This document shows, piece after piece, positions 1 through 5,615 of a stretch of 7,195 nucleotides of DNA. Positions within the stretch are counted from its first letter, which is position 1. The number at the start of each line of letters is the position of its first letter. This DNA is from a bacterium (GTDB lineage: Bacteria > CG2-30-53-67 > CG2-30-70-394), in the NCBI GenBank assembly GCA_024278555.1, contig JAJRSX010000095.1, positions 1-7,195 of the forward strand. The letters run 5' to 3'. Under the pieces are notes generated by a model. The model searched no databases. It saw nothing but the letters and a program-made list of their open reading frames with translations, and was not told the origin of the DNA. The position numbers and the translations under genes are program-made.

Positions 1-133
1 ACGCTCCGCCCTGATCAACCTCGGCTACCGTCCGGACGCGGTCGCGCGGGCGTTGGAAAAGGTCCGCGCCAAGGGCGGCGCCGGCGACCTCGGTGGGTGG
101 ATTCGTGACGGCCTCGCCCTGCTCGGTCGCTGA
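1..133 (+). CDS. ruvA: RuvA C-terminal fragment, Holliday junction branch migration DNA-binding subunit
   Basis: The frame entering from the left edge (first full codon at base 2) encodes 43 residues and stops at 131-133. Their pattern ([16 protein letters not shown], then a short Gly/Ala linker, then a final helix WIRDGLALL) matches domain III of RuvA, the flexible C-terminal UBA-like three-helix domain that contacts RuvB and modulates its ATPase. The rest of the gene lies outside the window. Identity is reinforced by complete ruvB 79 bp downstream on the same strand, the normal ruvAB order. By family knowledge, RuvA tetramers hold the four-way junction while RuvB rings pump DNA. A ruvC upstream is plausible but not visible. 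Confidence 0.9.
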   Translation, partial: RSALINLGYRPDAVARALEKVRAKGGAGDLGGWIRDGLALLGR

Positions 134-137
134 GCGA

Positions 138-164
138 TTTTTTTTCGGCGCGGCCGAAAAAAAA
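138..164. repeat. Perfect 12-bp-stem palindrome between ruvA and ruvB
   Basis: Eight T, then CGGC, a GCG loop, GCCG and eight A form a perfect 12-bp stem with a 3-nt loop. It begins 4 bases after the ruvA stop. The T tract precedes and the A tract follows on both strands, so this is not a canonical intrinsic terminator, which needs a GC stem followed by U. It could be a transcript hairpin, a cruciform or an operator-like site. The structure is seen directly; its role is inference. Confidence 0.8.
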
Positions 165-172
165 TGTATAAA
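144..172 (+). promoter_or_regulatory. Possible ruvB promoter overlapping the palindrome
   Basis: TATAAA at 167-172, directly preceded by TG, is a good -10 candidate in otherwise GC-rich DNA. The hexamer TTCGGC at 144-149 lies 17 bp upstream and is only a weak -35 match. Initiation would fall about 30 bases before the ruvB ATG. The -35 half would lie inside the palindrome, so palindrome extrusion or a bound protein could affect initiation. This rests on motif similarity alone. Confidence 0.3.
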
Positions 173-212
173 GGCGCCGCGTCGCCTCGCCCTCTGCGAG
201 ACGCAAGCCTTC

Positions 213-1259
213 ATGGCCGAGCCTATCGAGCGTAACGAGCTTCTCGTTGCCGCCACCGTCCCCGGGGATGGGATGGCGGAAGAGGGGCTGCGTCCCAAGC
301 GCCTCGCCGACTATGTCGGTCAGCAGGAGCTGGTCGCCAACCTGCGCGTCTTCATCGAGGCGGCACGCCGGCGCGGTGAGGCCCTCGACCACTGCCTCTT
401 CTCCGGCCCGCCGGGGCTGGGCAAGACGACGCTGGCGCACATCATCGCCCACGAGATGGGCGCCAGCCTGCGGGTCACCTCCGGGCCGGTGATCGAGAAG
501 CCCGGCGACCTGGCGGCCCTGCTCACCAACCTCGAGCGCGGCGACTGCCTCTTCATCGACGAGATCCACCGCCTCTCCCCGGCGGTGGAGGAGATCCTCT
601 ACCCGGCGATGGAGGACTTCGAGCTCGACCTGATCATCGGCGAGGGGCCGGCGGCGCGCTCGGTGAAGCTGCCGTTGCCCCCCTTCACCCTGGTCGGCGC
701 GACCACCCGCATGGGGTTGCTGACCCCGCCGCTGCGCGACCGCTTCGGCATCATCGGGCGGATGGAGTTCTACAACGCCGGCGAGCTCACCCGTATCTGC
801 AAGCGGTCCGCGTCGATCCTCGGCTGCCGGATCAGCGACGACGGCGCCGCGGAGATCGCCGGTCGGGCGCGCGGCACCCCGCGGATCGCCAACCGGCTCC
901 TGCGCCGGGTGCGCGACTTCGCCGAGGTGGAGGGTGACGGGAGGATCGACCGCACCGGCGCGGACGCGGCCCTGACCCGGCTCGCCGTGGATCGCCACGG
1001 CCTCGACGCCCTCGACCGCCACCTCCTGCTCACCCTCATCGACAAGTACGACGGCGGCCCGGCAGGGCTATCCACCATTGCCGCGGCGGTCAACGAGGAG
1101 CGCGACACGGTGGAGGACGTGGTGGAGCCGTACCTCATCCTCCAGGGATTGATCCACAAGACGCCGCGCGGCCGGGTGGTCTCCGCCGCCGGCTACGCGG
1201 CGCTTGGGCGCCCGCTACCCGAGGGCGGCGGGCGAATGCAAGAGACACTCCTGTTGTAG
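213..1259 (+). CDS. ruvB: RuvB, Holliday junction branch migration ATPase
   Basis: Complete 348-aa AAA+ motor that, with RuvA, drives ATP-dependent branch migration of Holliday junctions in recombinational repair. Visible landmarks are [11 protein letters not shown] (27-37), Walker A GPPGLGKT (65-72), Walker B LFIDEIHR (113-120, Asp116/Glu117), sensor 1 and arginine finger VGATTR (171-176), sensor 2 region [16 protein letters not shown] (231-246), and a C-terminal winged helix with [12 protein letters not shown] and TPRGR. Length is normal for RuvB. The ATG at 213 is chosen because it places the RPK motif about 26 residues in, as in E. coli; the frame stays open further upstream, but that part is not RuvB-like. 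There is no clear Shine-Dalgarno before this ATG. An alternative ATG at 273 has purine-rich bases upstream but would remove part of the N-terminus. No key residue is missing. Confidence 0.97.
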   Translation: MAEPIERNELLVAATVPGDGMAEEGLRPKRLADYVGQQELVANLRVFIEAARRRGEALDHCLFSGPPGLGKTTLAHIIAHEMGASLRVTSGPVIEKPGDLAALLTNLERGDCLFIDEIHRLSPAVEEILYPAMEDFELDLIIGEGPAARSVKLPLPPFTLVGATTRMGLLTPPLRDRFGIIGRMEFYNAGELTRICKRSASILGCRISDDGAAEIAGRARGTPRIANRLLRRVRDFAEVEGDGRIDRTGADAALTRLAVDRHGLDALDRHLLLTLIDKYDGGPAGLSTIAAAVNEERDTVEDVVEPYLILQGLIHKTPRGRVVSAAGYAALGRPLPEGGGRMQETLLL

Positions 1260-1320
1260 GCGGGGGACTCTCTGCCGAAAGGGGAGCGAATGGCCGCACT
1301 CGGCGGTACTCACCAACCAC

Positions 1321-1334
1321 GGGCCCGCGGGCCC
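1321..1334. repeat. 14-bp perfect GC palindrome upstream of the ACT-like gene
   Basis: GGGCCCGCGGGCCC is self-complementary and ends 12 bases before the ribosome-binding site of the next gene. It could form a small leader hairpin or be a binding site. In DNA this GC-rich, a chance origin is quite possible. No convincing promoter is seen in the 98-bp spacer after ruvB, so the next gene may be read from upstream. Confidence 0.35.
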
Positions 1335-1357
1335 CACTCCACAGAGGAGGGAAGCAC

Positions 1358-1915
1358 ATGGCAATGAACGTAGCGCGTGTCAACGTCTGGGCCGGTTCCA
1401 TCAAGGATCAGGTCGGCGGGATGTCGGAGAAGCTCGCCGCCCTCTCGGACGCGGGGGTGAACCTCGAGTTCATCATCGCCCGCCGGGACAAGAAGGGGAC
1501 CGGTGTCCTCTTTGTCGCGCCGGTGACCGGTGCCAAGGGGATCAAGGCTGCCAAGGCTGCCGGGCTCGCCAAGGCGGAGACCATGGGCTCGTTGCGCGTC
1601 GAGGCCCCGAACAAGGTGGGGCTGTGCACCGAGATCTCCGCCAAGCTGGCGGCGGCGGGGATCAACCTGCGTGGCTACTCGGCCGCGGCGGTCGGCCGCA
1701 ACGCGGTGGTCTACCTCGCCTTCGATTCGACCCAGGACACCGCCAAGGCGGCGCGGGTGTTGAAGGCGGCGCCGAAGAAGAAGGCGGCCCCCAAGAAGAA
1801 GGCGGCGCCGAAGCGGAAGGCGGCGCCGAAGAAGAAGGCCGCCCCGAAGAAGAAGGCCGCCCCGAAGAAGAAGGCGGCGCCGAAGAAGAGGGCCGCCCCC
1901 AAGAAGAAGGCGTAA
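1358..1915 (+). CDS. Tandem ACT-like domain protein with lysine/alanine/proline-rich repeat tail
   Basis: 185 aa. Two similar halves (about 5-57 and 77-135) each show a beta strand, a Gly turn (DQVGG at 18-21, NKVGL at 85-89), a helix, an (A/D)AGVNL or AAGINL strand and further strands, the beta-alpha-beta-beta pattern of ACT domains. These usually bind small ligands such as amino acids and regulate enzymes or transcription. From residue 137 the protein is eight consecutive AAPKKK-type hexapeptides plus a final Ala, a very basic, probably disordered tail like those of histone H1-like and other DNA/RNA-binding bacterial proteins. No enzymatic domain or signal peptide is present. The start is well supported: GGAGG at 1346-1350 lies 7 bases before the ATG. 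The gene follows ruvB by 98 bp and ends in a strong terminator. An ACT-type ligand sensor joined to a nucleic-acid-binding tail is inference; the ACT call rests on pattern, not a profile search. Confidence 0.75.
   Translation: MAMNVARVNVWAGSIKDQVGGMSEKLAALSDAGVNLEFIIARRDKKGTGVLFVAPVTGAKGIKAAKAAGLAKAETMGSLRVEAPNKVGLCTEISAKLAAAGINLRGYSAAAVGRNAVVYLAFDSTQDTAKAARVLKAAPKKKAAPKKKAAPKRKAAPKKKAAPKKKAAPKKKAAPKKRAAPKKKA
1766..1909 (+). repeat. 18-bp coding minisatellite, eight units, encoding AAPKKK
   Basis: Eight in-frame 18-bp units encode AAPKKK, with AAPKRK at unit 3 and AAPKKR at unit 7. Synonymous variation (GCGGCGCCG, GCGGCCCCC, GCCGCCCCG before the Lys codons) shows the array is not freshly expanded and that the protein sequence is kept. 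Copy number is likely to differ between relatives because whole-unit slippage preserves the frame. Confidence 0.95.
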
Positions 1916-1934
1916 GGCGGCGCTGCACGCCGCC
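1916..1934 (+). repeat. Small GC hairpin just after the ACT-like gene stop
   Basis: GGCGGCG (1916-1922) and CGCCGCC (1928-1934) form a 7-bp stem around CTGCA, starting directly after the TAA. It lacks a T tract and lies 2 bases before the stronger hairpin. It may help RNA 3'-end folding or slow the polymerase. Confidence 0.5.
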
Positions 1935-1936
1935 TG

Positions 1937-1974
1937 AAAGGGCCGGTGGCCGCTGCGCCGCCACCGGCCCTTTT
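1937..1974 (+). terminator. Intrinsic terminator of the ACT-like gene
   Basis: AAAGGGCCGGTGGC (1937-1950) pairs perfectly with GCCACCGGCCCTTT (1960-1973), a 14-bp stem with a 9-nt loop ending in TTTT. It lies 21 bases after the stop codon. In the opposite direction the stem is followed by only TTT, so weak bidirectional action is possible. Confidence 0.85.
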
Positions 1975-2066
1975 CGTGCGGGCATACCGGGGTAACGGTC
2001 GAGGGCCGCCGATTCAGCCCCTTGGGCGACGTCGGCTTTCCCGATGTCGTGCCCACCGTGTCGCAG

Positions 2067-2149
2067 GTAGGAGGGGGTGCACCCCCGATGCGGGCCGACA
2101 GGCCCGCCACGCCCTTCGAGCGTGGATCGCGGGTGCAACCCGCTCCTAC
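2067..2149. repeat. REP doublet (REPIN-like element) between convergent genes
   Basis: The left copy starts GTAGGAG and contains the palindrome GGGGGTGCACCCCC (2067-2088). The right copy, inverted, reads GTAGGAGCGGGTTGCACC then CGCGA on the other strand (2149-2127). The GTAGGAG head plus a short imperfect palindrome is the known form of one REP class of Gammaproteobacteria, and two inverted copies within about 80 bp are the usual REPIN arrangement, mobilised in trans by RAYT transposases. The spacer adds two hairpins: GCGGGCC/GGCCCGC (2090-2107, GACA loop) and CCACGC/GCGTGG (2107-2125). It lies between the 3' ends of the ACT-like and amidotransferase genes, a typical REP site. No RAYT gene is in the window. 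Confidence 0.8.
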
Positions 2150-2164
2150 CATGAAACCCAACCG

Positions 2165-2926
2165 CTACAGCCGCGCCGCTACCTCGCCGTGGCGCAGGAC
2201 CACCAGGGTCCCCGGCGCCAGCGGCTCCCACGCCTCGACGTCGGTGAGCGGCACCGAGGCGATCAGGCCGACCGACTGCTCGCCGTGGAATCCGCCGAAG
2301 GTGACCCCGCCGAGGTCGCGGATCTCCCCGTCCTCCACCTTCGGGCAGTGGCGCAACAGGAGGTGCATGTCCTTGTCCGCGTAGGCGAGCAGTGAGCGGC
2401 CGTCGGTGAGGATGACGTTCGCCACCCCGCGGCCCCGCAGGCGGTCGAGGTGCGGTTTGAGGGTCTGCGCGTCGAGGCCGCCGGCCTCGCGGATGGCGCG
2501 CAGCAGGTAGCAGAAGGCGTGCTCGCTGTCGGTCTGCCCCACCGGCCGGTCGAGGTCGAGGGGGAAGTCCGGGTCGTCGAGGATCCCGGGGAACTGGCCG
2601 CGGTGGGCGAAGCAGATGCGCCGCCCGGCCACCTCGCGGGAGAAGGGGTGGGTGTTGGCCAGGGCCACCGGGATGTCGTTGGTCGCCTTGCGGATGTGGG
2701 AGAGGACCACGGTGGAGCGGATGTGGTGGGTGGCGAAGGTCATCGCCAGGGAGCTCGCCGCCGCCGGCTCGGGTTCGCGCATCAGGTGGCAGTCGAGGCC
2801 GTCGTAGAGGGCCACCCCCCAGCCGTCCTGGTGGTCACCGGTGTCGCCGCCCCGGCGGGCGAAGATCTCGAAGGAGAAGCGCACCCGGGTTGGCCGGCGC
2901 GCGGACATGGCGAAGAGCTCACACAT
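2165..2926 (-). CDS. Class II glutamine amidotransferase, YafJ-like
   Basis: 253 aa, collinear with E. coli YafJ (about 255 aa). It is a stand-alone N-terminal-nucleophile amidotransferase domain expected to release ammonia from glutamine or hydrolyse a gamma-glutamyl amide; the physiological substrate of this family is poorly known. Seen: MCEL start with Cys2 as catalytic nucleophile once Met is removed, DGWGVA (34-39), SHIRKAT (76-82), NTHPF (91-95), FAHRGQ (106-111), GQTDSE (130-135) and LTDGRSLLAY (173-182). The start is fixed by the required Cys2, although no Shine-Dalgarno is visible. Oddity: the class II oxyanion-hole motif is normally HNG (AHNGQ in YafJ), while here Asn is replaced by Arg109. 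No synthetase or acceptor domain is fused. The gene follows a permease by 111 bp on the same strand, and its 3' end faces the REP doublet. Confidence 0.88.
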   Translation of the reverse strand: MCELFAMSARRPTRVRFSFEIFARRGGDTGDHQDGWGVALYDGLDCHLMREPEPAAASSLAMTFATHHIRSTVVLSHIRKATNDIPVALANTHPFSREVAGRRICFAHRGQFPGILDDPDFPLDLDRPVGQTDSEHAFCYLLRAIREAGGLDAQTLKPHLDRLRGRGVANVILTDGRSLLAYADKDMHLLLRHCPKVEDGEIRDLGGVTFGGFHGEQSVGLIASVPLTDVEAWEPLAPGTLVVLRHGEVAARL

Positions 2927-2996
2927 TTTTCAGCGAAGAGCGAACAGCGGACAACTATCAGCACTCAGCGGGGAGTATGCCGGAGTGGCGGGGGAA

Positions 2997-3016
2997 GGCC
3001 ACGGACCGCTGTGGCC
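2997..3016 (-). terminator. Weak terminator-like hairpin after the permease gene
   Basis: GGCCAC (2997-3002) pairs with GTGGCC (3011-3016) around an 8-nt loop, 21 bases past the permease stop codon (- strand). It is followed on that strand by TTCCCCC rather than a T tract, so termination would be weak. The rest of the 111-bp spacer holds a low-complexity run of related octamers (2931-2968) and no clear promoter. Confidence 0.3.
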
Positions 3017-3037
3017 GTCGCGGGTGACCCCGACCGC

Positions 3038-4573
3038 CTACTCTTGGTCGCGCCGCCGCCGGCCGAGGAAAGCAAAGGAGGCGGCGGCGAGGCCGTAGCC
3101 GACCACGAAGGGCCAGGTGGTCGCCGGGCCGTAGGCGTTGGTGATCCCGGCGGCGGCGAGGGTGAAGCCGTGGATCAGACCGGTGGCGCTCAGGAGGGCC
3201 GCTGCCACGGCCCACCCTGCGGCGACACGGTAGCGGCGTTCCACCAGCCCCACGGCCATCGCCGCCAGGACCATGGAGGTGAAGATGAACCCCTGGGAGA
3301 GGGCGATCATGCCGCGGATCGGGAGCTGGGCCGCGAGGGTGTCGAGCCCCACGGCCGCCACCGTGGTCCCGGCGCCGTGGAGCCCCGACTGGAGCATGAG
3401 GAGTCCCCACGCCGCCAACGCCGGGAAGAAGCCCACGACTACCGCCGGGGCGTGGTCGCGCGGCACGGTTTGAAACGCCTGGGCGCCGATGGTGATCCCG
3501 ATCCACAGAAGGATCGCCGCCCCCGCCTCGATGGGGATGAGCGCCGCGACCGCCCCCACCAGACCGAGGCAGCACAGCAGGGTCACCACCACCCCGTTTG
3601 CCACCGAGTAGCCGGCCCCCGCCCCCATCCCCTTCCACCCTGGGTGGCCGATGTAGATGGTGGTGGGAAAGCAGCTCCCGAAGCAGGCGGCGAGGCACGA
3701 GCCGAAGCCGTTGGCCGCTAGGGAGGGCGCCACCGGGTAGGCGTCGCCCGCCGCCTCCGCCGACTCCAGATTTTGCAATGAGCCGATCAGGTTGAAGAGC
3801 CCCATGGGGAGGACCACCGGCAGAAAGGTGAAGAGGCTGCCGCCGGCGGCGGCGAGGTCCCGGAGATAGGGGCGCGGCGGCTCGACGGTGATGTGCAGGG
3901 CGGTGGCGAGGGCCGCCCCGTCCATCCGCCCGAGCCCCCACGCCAGCGCCGTGCCCACGACGATCGCCACCAGCCCGGCGGGCAGGTTGGCCGGCAGGCG
4001 CAGGCGGCCCACATACTGGAGGAGGATGATCGCCAGGGGGGCGATACCGATCAGCGGATCAGCGAAGATGCGAAAGCAAAAATCCATCGAGATGAAGGTG
4101 AGGGCGATCCCCGCCAGGGTGGCGAGGAGGGCGGCGCGCGGAGTGATCCGCTTCACGAAGGCGGCGACAAAGGCGCCGGCGAGCTCGATCAGCCCGGAGC
4201 CGAGACACGCCGCCAGCCCGGCGCGCCACGCCTGCTCCGGATCATTCGTGGCGCGTACCACCGGCAGCATCACGAAGAGCACATAGGCGAAGAGCGACAC
4301 CGTGTTCACACCATAGGGCAGGGCGGTGACGTGGCGGCTGTGGGTACGCCGCGCCAGGGCCTGCGCCTGCAAGGCGTAGAAGAGGTTGCCCGCCAGCAGG
4401 CTCACCGCCACCCCCGGCAGGATCCGGCCGTAGACCAGATTGCTCGACAGGCCCAGTAGTCCGCTGCACAGGGCGACGATGAGCAAGAGCTGGATCAGGT
4501 TGTCGACGAACAGCCCGAAGAAGCCGTCGAGATCACCGGCTCGCCACCAACGAAATGTCGTCTCCGGCCCCAT
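3038..4573 (-). CDS. Multi-pass membrane permease, NCS2/AzgA-like (xanthine/uracil permease superfamily)
   Basis: 511 aa, mostly hydrophobic, with roughly 12-14 predicted membrane helices, so an inner-membrane transporter. The N-terminus RWWRAGDLDGFFGLFVDNLIQ (8-28) and the early HVTALPYGVNT (81-91) resemble the region of NCS2/AzgA permeases where substrate-binding helix 1 and the half-helix 3 lie. A central segment NLIGSLQNLESAEAAGD (261-277) corresponds in position to the family's binding-site helix with polar Gln/Asn/Glu. It is followed by GFGSCLAACFGSCFPTTIYIGHPGW (289-313), rich in Gly and Cys and in the place of the second half-helix repeat. The tail GRRRRDQE is cytoplasmic-looking. Substrate cannot be named; purines, pyrimidines or other organic anions are family possibilities. 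The ATG at 4573 fits the usual start, though no strong Shine-Dalgarno precedes it. Length is normal and there is no frameshift. The amidotransferase downstream may share its transcript. Confidence 0.75.
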   Translation of the reverse strand: MGPETTFRWWRAGDLDGFFGLFVDNLIQLLLIVALCSGLLGLSSNLVYGRILPGVAVSLLAGNLFYALQAQALARRTHSRHVTALPYGVNTVSLFAYVLFVMLPVVRATNDPEQAWRAGLAACLGSGLIELAGAFVAAFVKRITPRAALLATLAGIALTFISMDFCFRIFADPLIGIAPLAIILLQYVGRLRLPANLPAGLVAIVVGTALAWGLGRMDGAALATALHITVEPPRPYLRDLAAAGGSLFTFLPVVLPMGLFNLIGSLQNLESAEAAGDAYPVAPSLAANGFGSCLAACFGSCFPTTIYIGHPGWKGMGAGAGYSVANGVVVTLLCCLGLVGAVAALIPIEAGAAILLWIGITIGAQAFQTVPRDHAPAVVVGFFPALAAWGLLMLQSGLHGAGTTVAAVGLDTLAAQLPIRGMIALSQGFIFTSMVLAAMAVGLVERRYRVAAGWAVAAALLSATGLIHGFTLAAAGITNAYGPATTWPFVVGYGLAAASFAFLGRRRRDQE

Positions 4574-4678
4574 GGCGGGCGGTAGTAGACCCCAGCCGCC
4601 GCCGAGATCCCAGGGGCGCGGGATACGACCTCCGGGGCACGAAGGCCATCTTTCGTGGTTTCGTGTTCCAGCGGTGAA

Positions 4679-4771
4679 GAATTGGGGTCAGGCTTGCAAA
4701 CTTGCAAGTTTGCCCGTTGGTGGCCAACAGCGAGGTCCAAACTTGCAAGTTTGCAAGCCTGACCCCAATTC
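4679..4771. repeat. Perfect 34-bp inverted repeat with GAATTGGGGTCAGG termini
   Basis: The arm at 4679-4712 begins GAATTGGGGTCAGG, continues GCTTG and ends in the 16-bp palindrome CAAACTTGCAAGTTTG. Its exact reverse complement occupies 4738-4771. The 25-bp spacer holds a further small stem, GTTGG/CCAAC (4716-4728). Base composition is clearly more AT-rich than the surrounding genes, suggesting foreign origin. It lies between the permease start and the 3' end of the two-helix membrane protein gene. Such TGACCCCAATT-bearing repeats recur in many bacterial genomes and give rise to spurious NWGQ-type proteins; I regard this copy as a non-autonomous element rather than a gene. On the - strand it could also act as a transcript 3' hairpin. 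Confidence 0.9.
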
Positions 4772-4809
4772 CTGACCCCAATTCCTGACCCCAATTCCTG
4801 ACCCCAATT
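4758..4809. repeat. Four perfect tandem copies of a 13-bp unit
   Basis: The unit CCTGACCCCAATT occurs four times head to tail without a mismatch or spacer. The first copy is the outer end of the 34-bp inverted repeat's right arm, so the array looks like a one-sided expansion of that end, by slippage or nested insertion. The left arm has a single copy. Confidence 0.95.
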
Positions 4810-4824
4810 CTTTCCGCTGCTCCT

Positions 4825-4842
4825 CTTCGTGGCCTTCGTGGT
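4825..4842. repeat. TTCGTGG micro-repeats flanking the inverted repeat element
   Basis: CTTCGTGGC and CTTCGTGGT lie in tandem here. On the other side of the inverted repeat, CACGAA (4638-4643) and TTCGTG (4652-4657) form a small hairpin followed by GTTTCGTG. Both sides also carry a matching inverted segment AGCGG then AAGAATTGG (4670-4684 and 4804-4817 reversed, imperfect). This suggests the element extends to about 4638-4842. The flanks are seen directly; the outer limits are inferred. Confidence 0.5.
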
Positions 4843-4856
4843 TTTGCCCCCGCGGC

Positions 4857-5615
4857 TCACTCGGGCGGCCGCCCGCCCTCCTGGGCCGCCGCCAGCCAGG
4901 TGAGGAGGTCGAAGAGGTAGGGGTACGGGTAGGGGTCGGTGGTGGGGTGGTAGAGGGTGGCGACGACGCCGCCGCGCTCGCCCTCGAGGTCCATGTGCAG
5001 GAGCGGGTGGAGGGTGAGGAGGCGCTCGCGGACGCGGCGGCTGGCGAGGGTGGCCGCCACCTCACGCGGCGCGACCACCCGGTACCGCTCGTCGAAGGGG
5101 CGGTCGCCGGTGGGCGGGGCGTTGGGGTCGGGGAAGGGAGAGCGGGAGACGTCTTGGCGGATCGACCACTGCCAGTGGTGGGGGTTGCGGCAGGCGACCC
5201 GCACCGGAAAGCGGTCGGTGGTGGTGCGCCCCTTGTGGTCGCGCACGAAGCGCCACTGGAGGGGGCGGCCGCCCTGCTCCCAGCGCAGTGACAGGAGGGT
5301 GGTGGTCGCCTCCCCCAGGGGGCCGCGGGAGCGGGTGGCGCGGCGCGGGGTCGAGTCGAGCACGCCGCCGGTGGCCTTGGCGATCTGCTCGAAGAGGCGG
5401 CGGTAGCGCGCCTCCACACTGCCGCGGGCGATGTCGCACCCCTTGGCCAGCAGCGCCAGGACGAGGAGGGTGAGCGCCAGGCGAAGCCAGCCGCGTGCCT
5501 CCGCGTGGCTCGCCCCGAGGGTGAGGAGGAGGGCGGTGGCGGCGAGCGCGGCGGCGACCAGCCCCGCCAGGAGGGCGAGGTCACGTCGCCGGAGGGAGGA
5601 GATCGCCCGGATCAC
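4857..5615 (-). CDS. Hypothetical two-helix membrane protein with large C-terminal soluble domain
   Basis: 252 aa, not recognised with confidence. A basic N-terminus (SSLRRRD) precedes a membrane helix (about 13-34), a short loop and a second helix (about 43-58), then a soluble region of about 190 residues beginning with GSVEARYRRLFEQIAKATGG. With both termini probably cytoplasmic, the soluble part would act at the inner face of the membrane. The C-terminal stretch FDERYRVVAPREVAATLASRRVRERLL (174-200), then an alternating strand region and LFDLLTWLA (234-242), loosely recalls the layout of DUF3137-like membrane proteins; this is weak. It starts with GTG at 5615, overlapping the TGA of the upstream oxidoreductase by 4 bases (GTGA), which implies translational coupling. 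Coding bias matches the neighbours. No catalytic motif is apparent. The inverted repeat element follows its stop codon and may supply its 3' end. Confidence 0.75.
   Translation of the reverse strand: MIRAISSLRRRDLALLAGLVAAALAATALLLTLGASHAEARGWLRLALTLLVLALLAKGCDIARGSVEARYRRLFEQIAKATGGVLDSTPRRATRSRGPLGEATTTLLSLRWEQGGRPLQWRFVRDHKGRTTTDRFPVRVACRNPHHWQWSIRQDVSRSPFPDPNAPPTGDRPFDERYRVVAPREVAATLASRRVRERLLTLHPLLHMDLEGERGGVVATLYHPTTDPYPYPYLFDLLTWLAAAQEGGRPPE

Noticed and set aside
138-164. Intrinsic terminator after ruvA
   Set aside because: The T tract is on the 5' side of the stem in both orientations, so no U tract follows the hairpin.
15-1022. Long open frame on the - strand across ruvB
   Set aside because: It is fully antisense to an unambiguous ruvB, its product is Arg/Gly/Glu-rich low-complexity sequence, and long antisense frames are expected at this GC content.
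2450-3721. 423-codon open frame on the + strand
   Set aside because: It runs antisense to both the amidotransferase and the permease, which have clear family motifs; the product shows none and is dominated by Gly, Glu and Arg.
4758-4809. CRISPR array
   Set aside because: The 13-bp units are directly abutting with no spacers, and no cas gene is nearby.
4495-4860. Frames encoding NWGQ/GSGIGV repeats
   Set aside because: They are translations of the GAATTGGGGTCAGG inverted repeat and 13-bp tandem units, a known source of false protein predictions.
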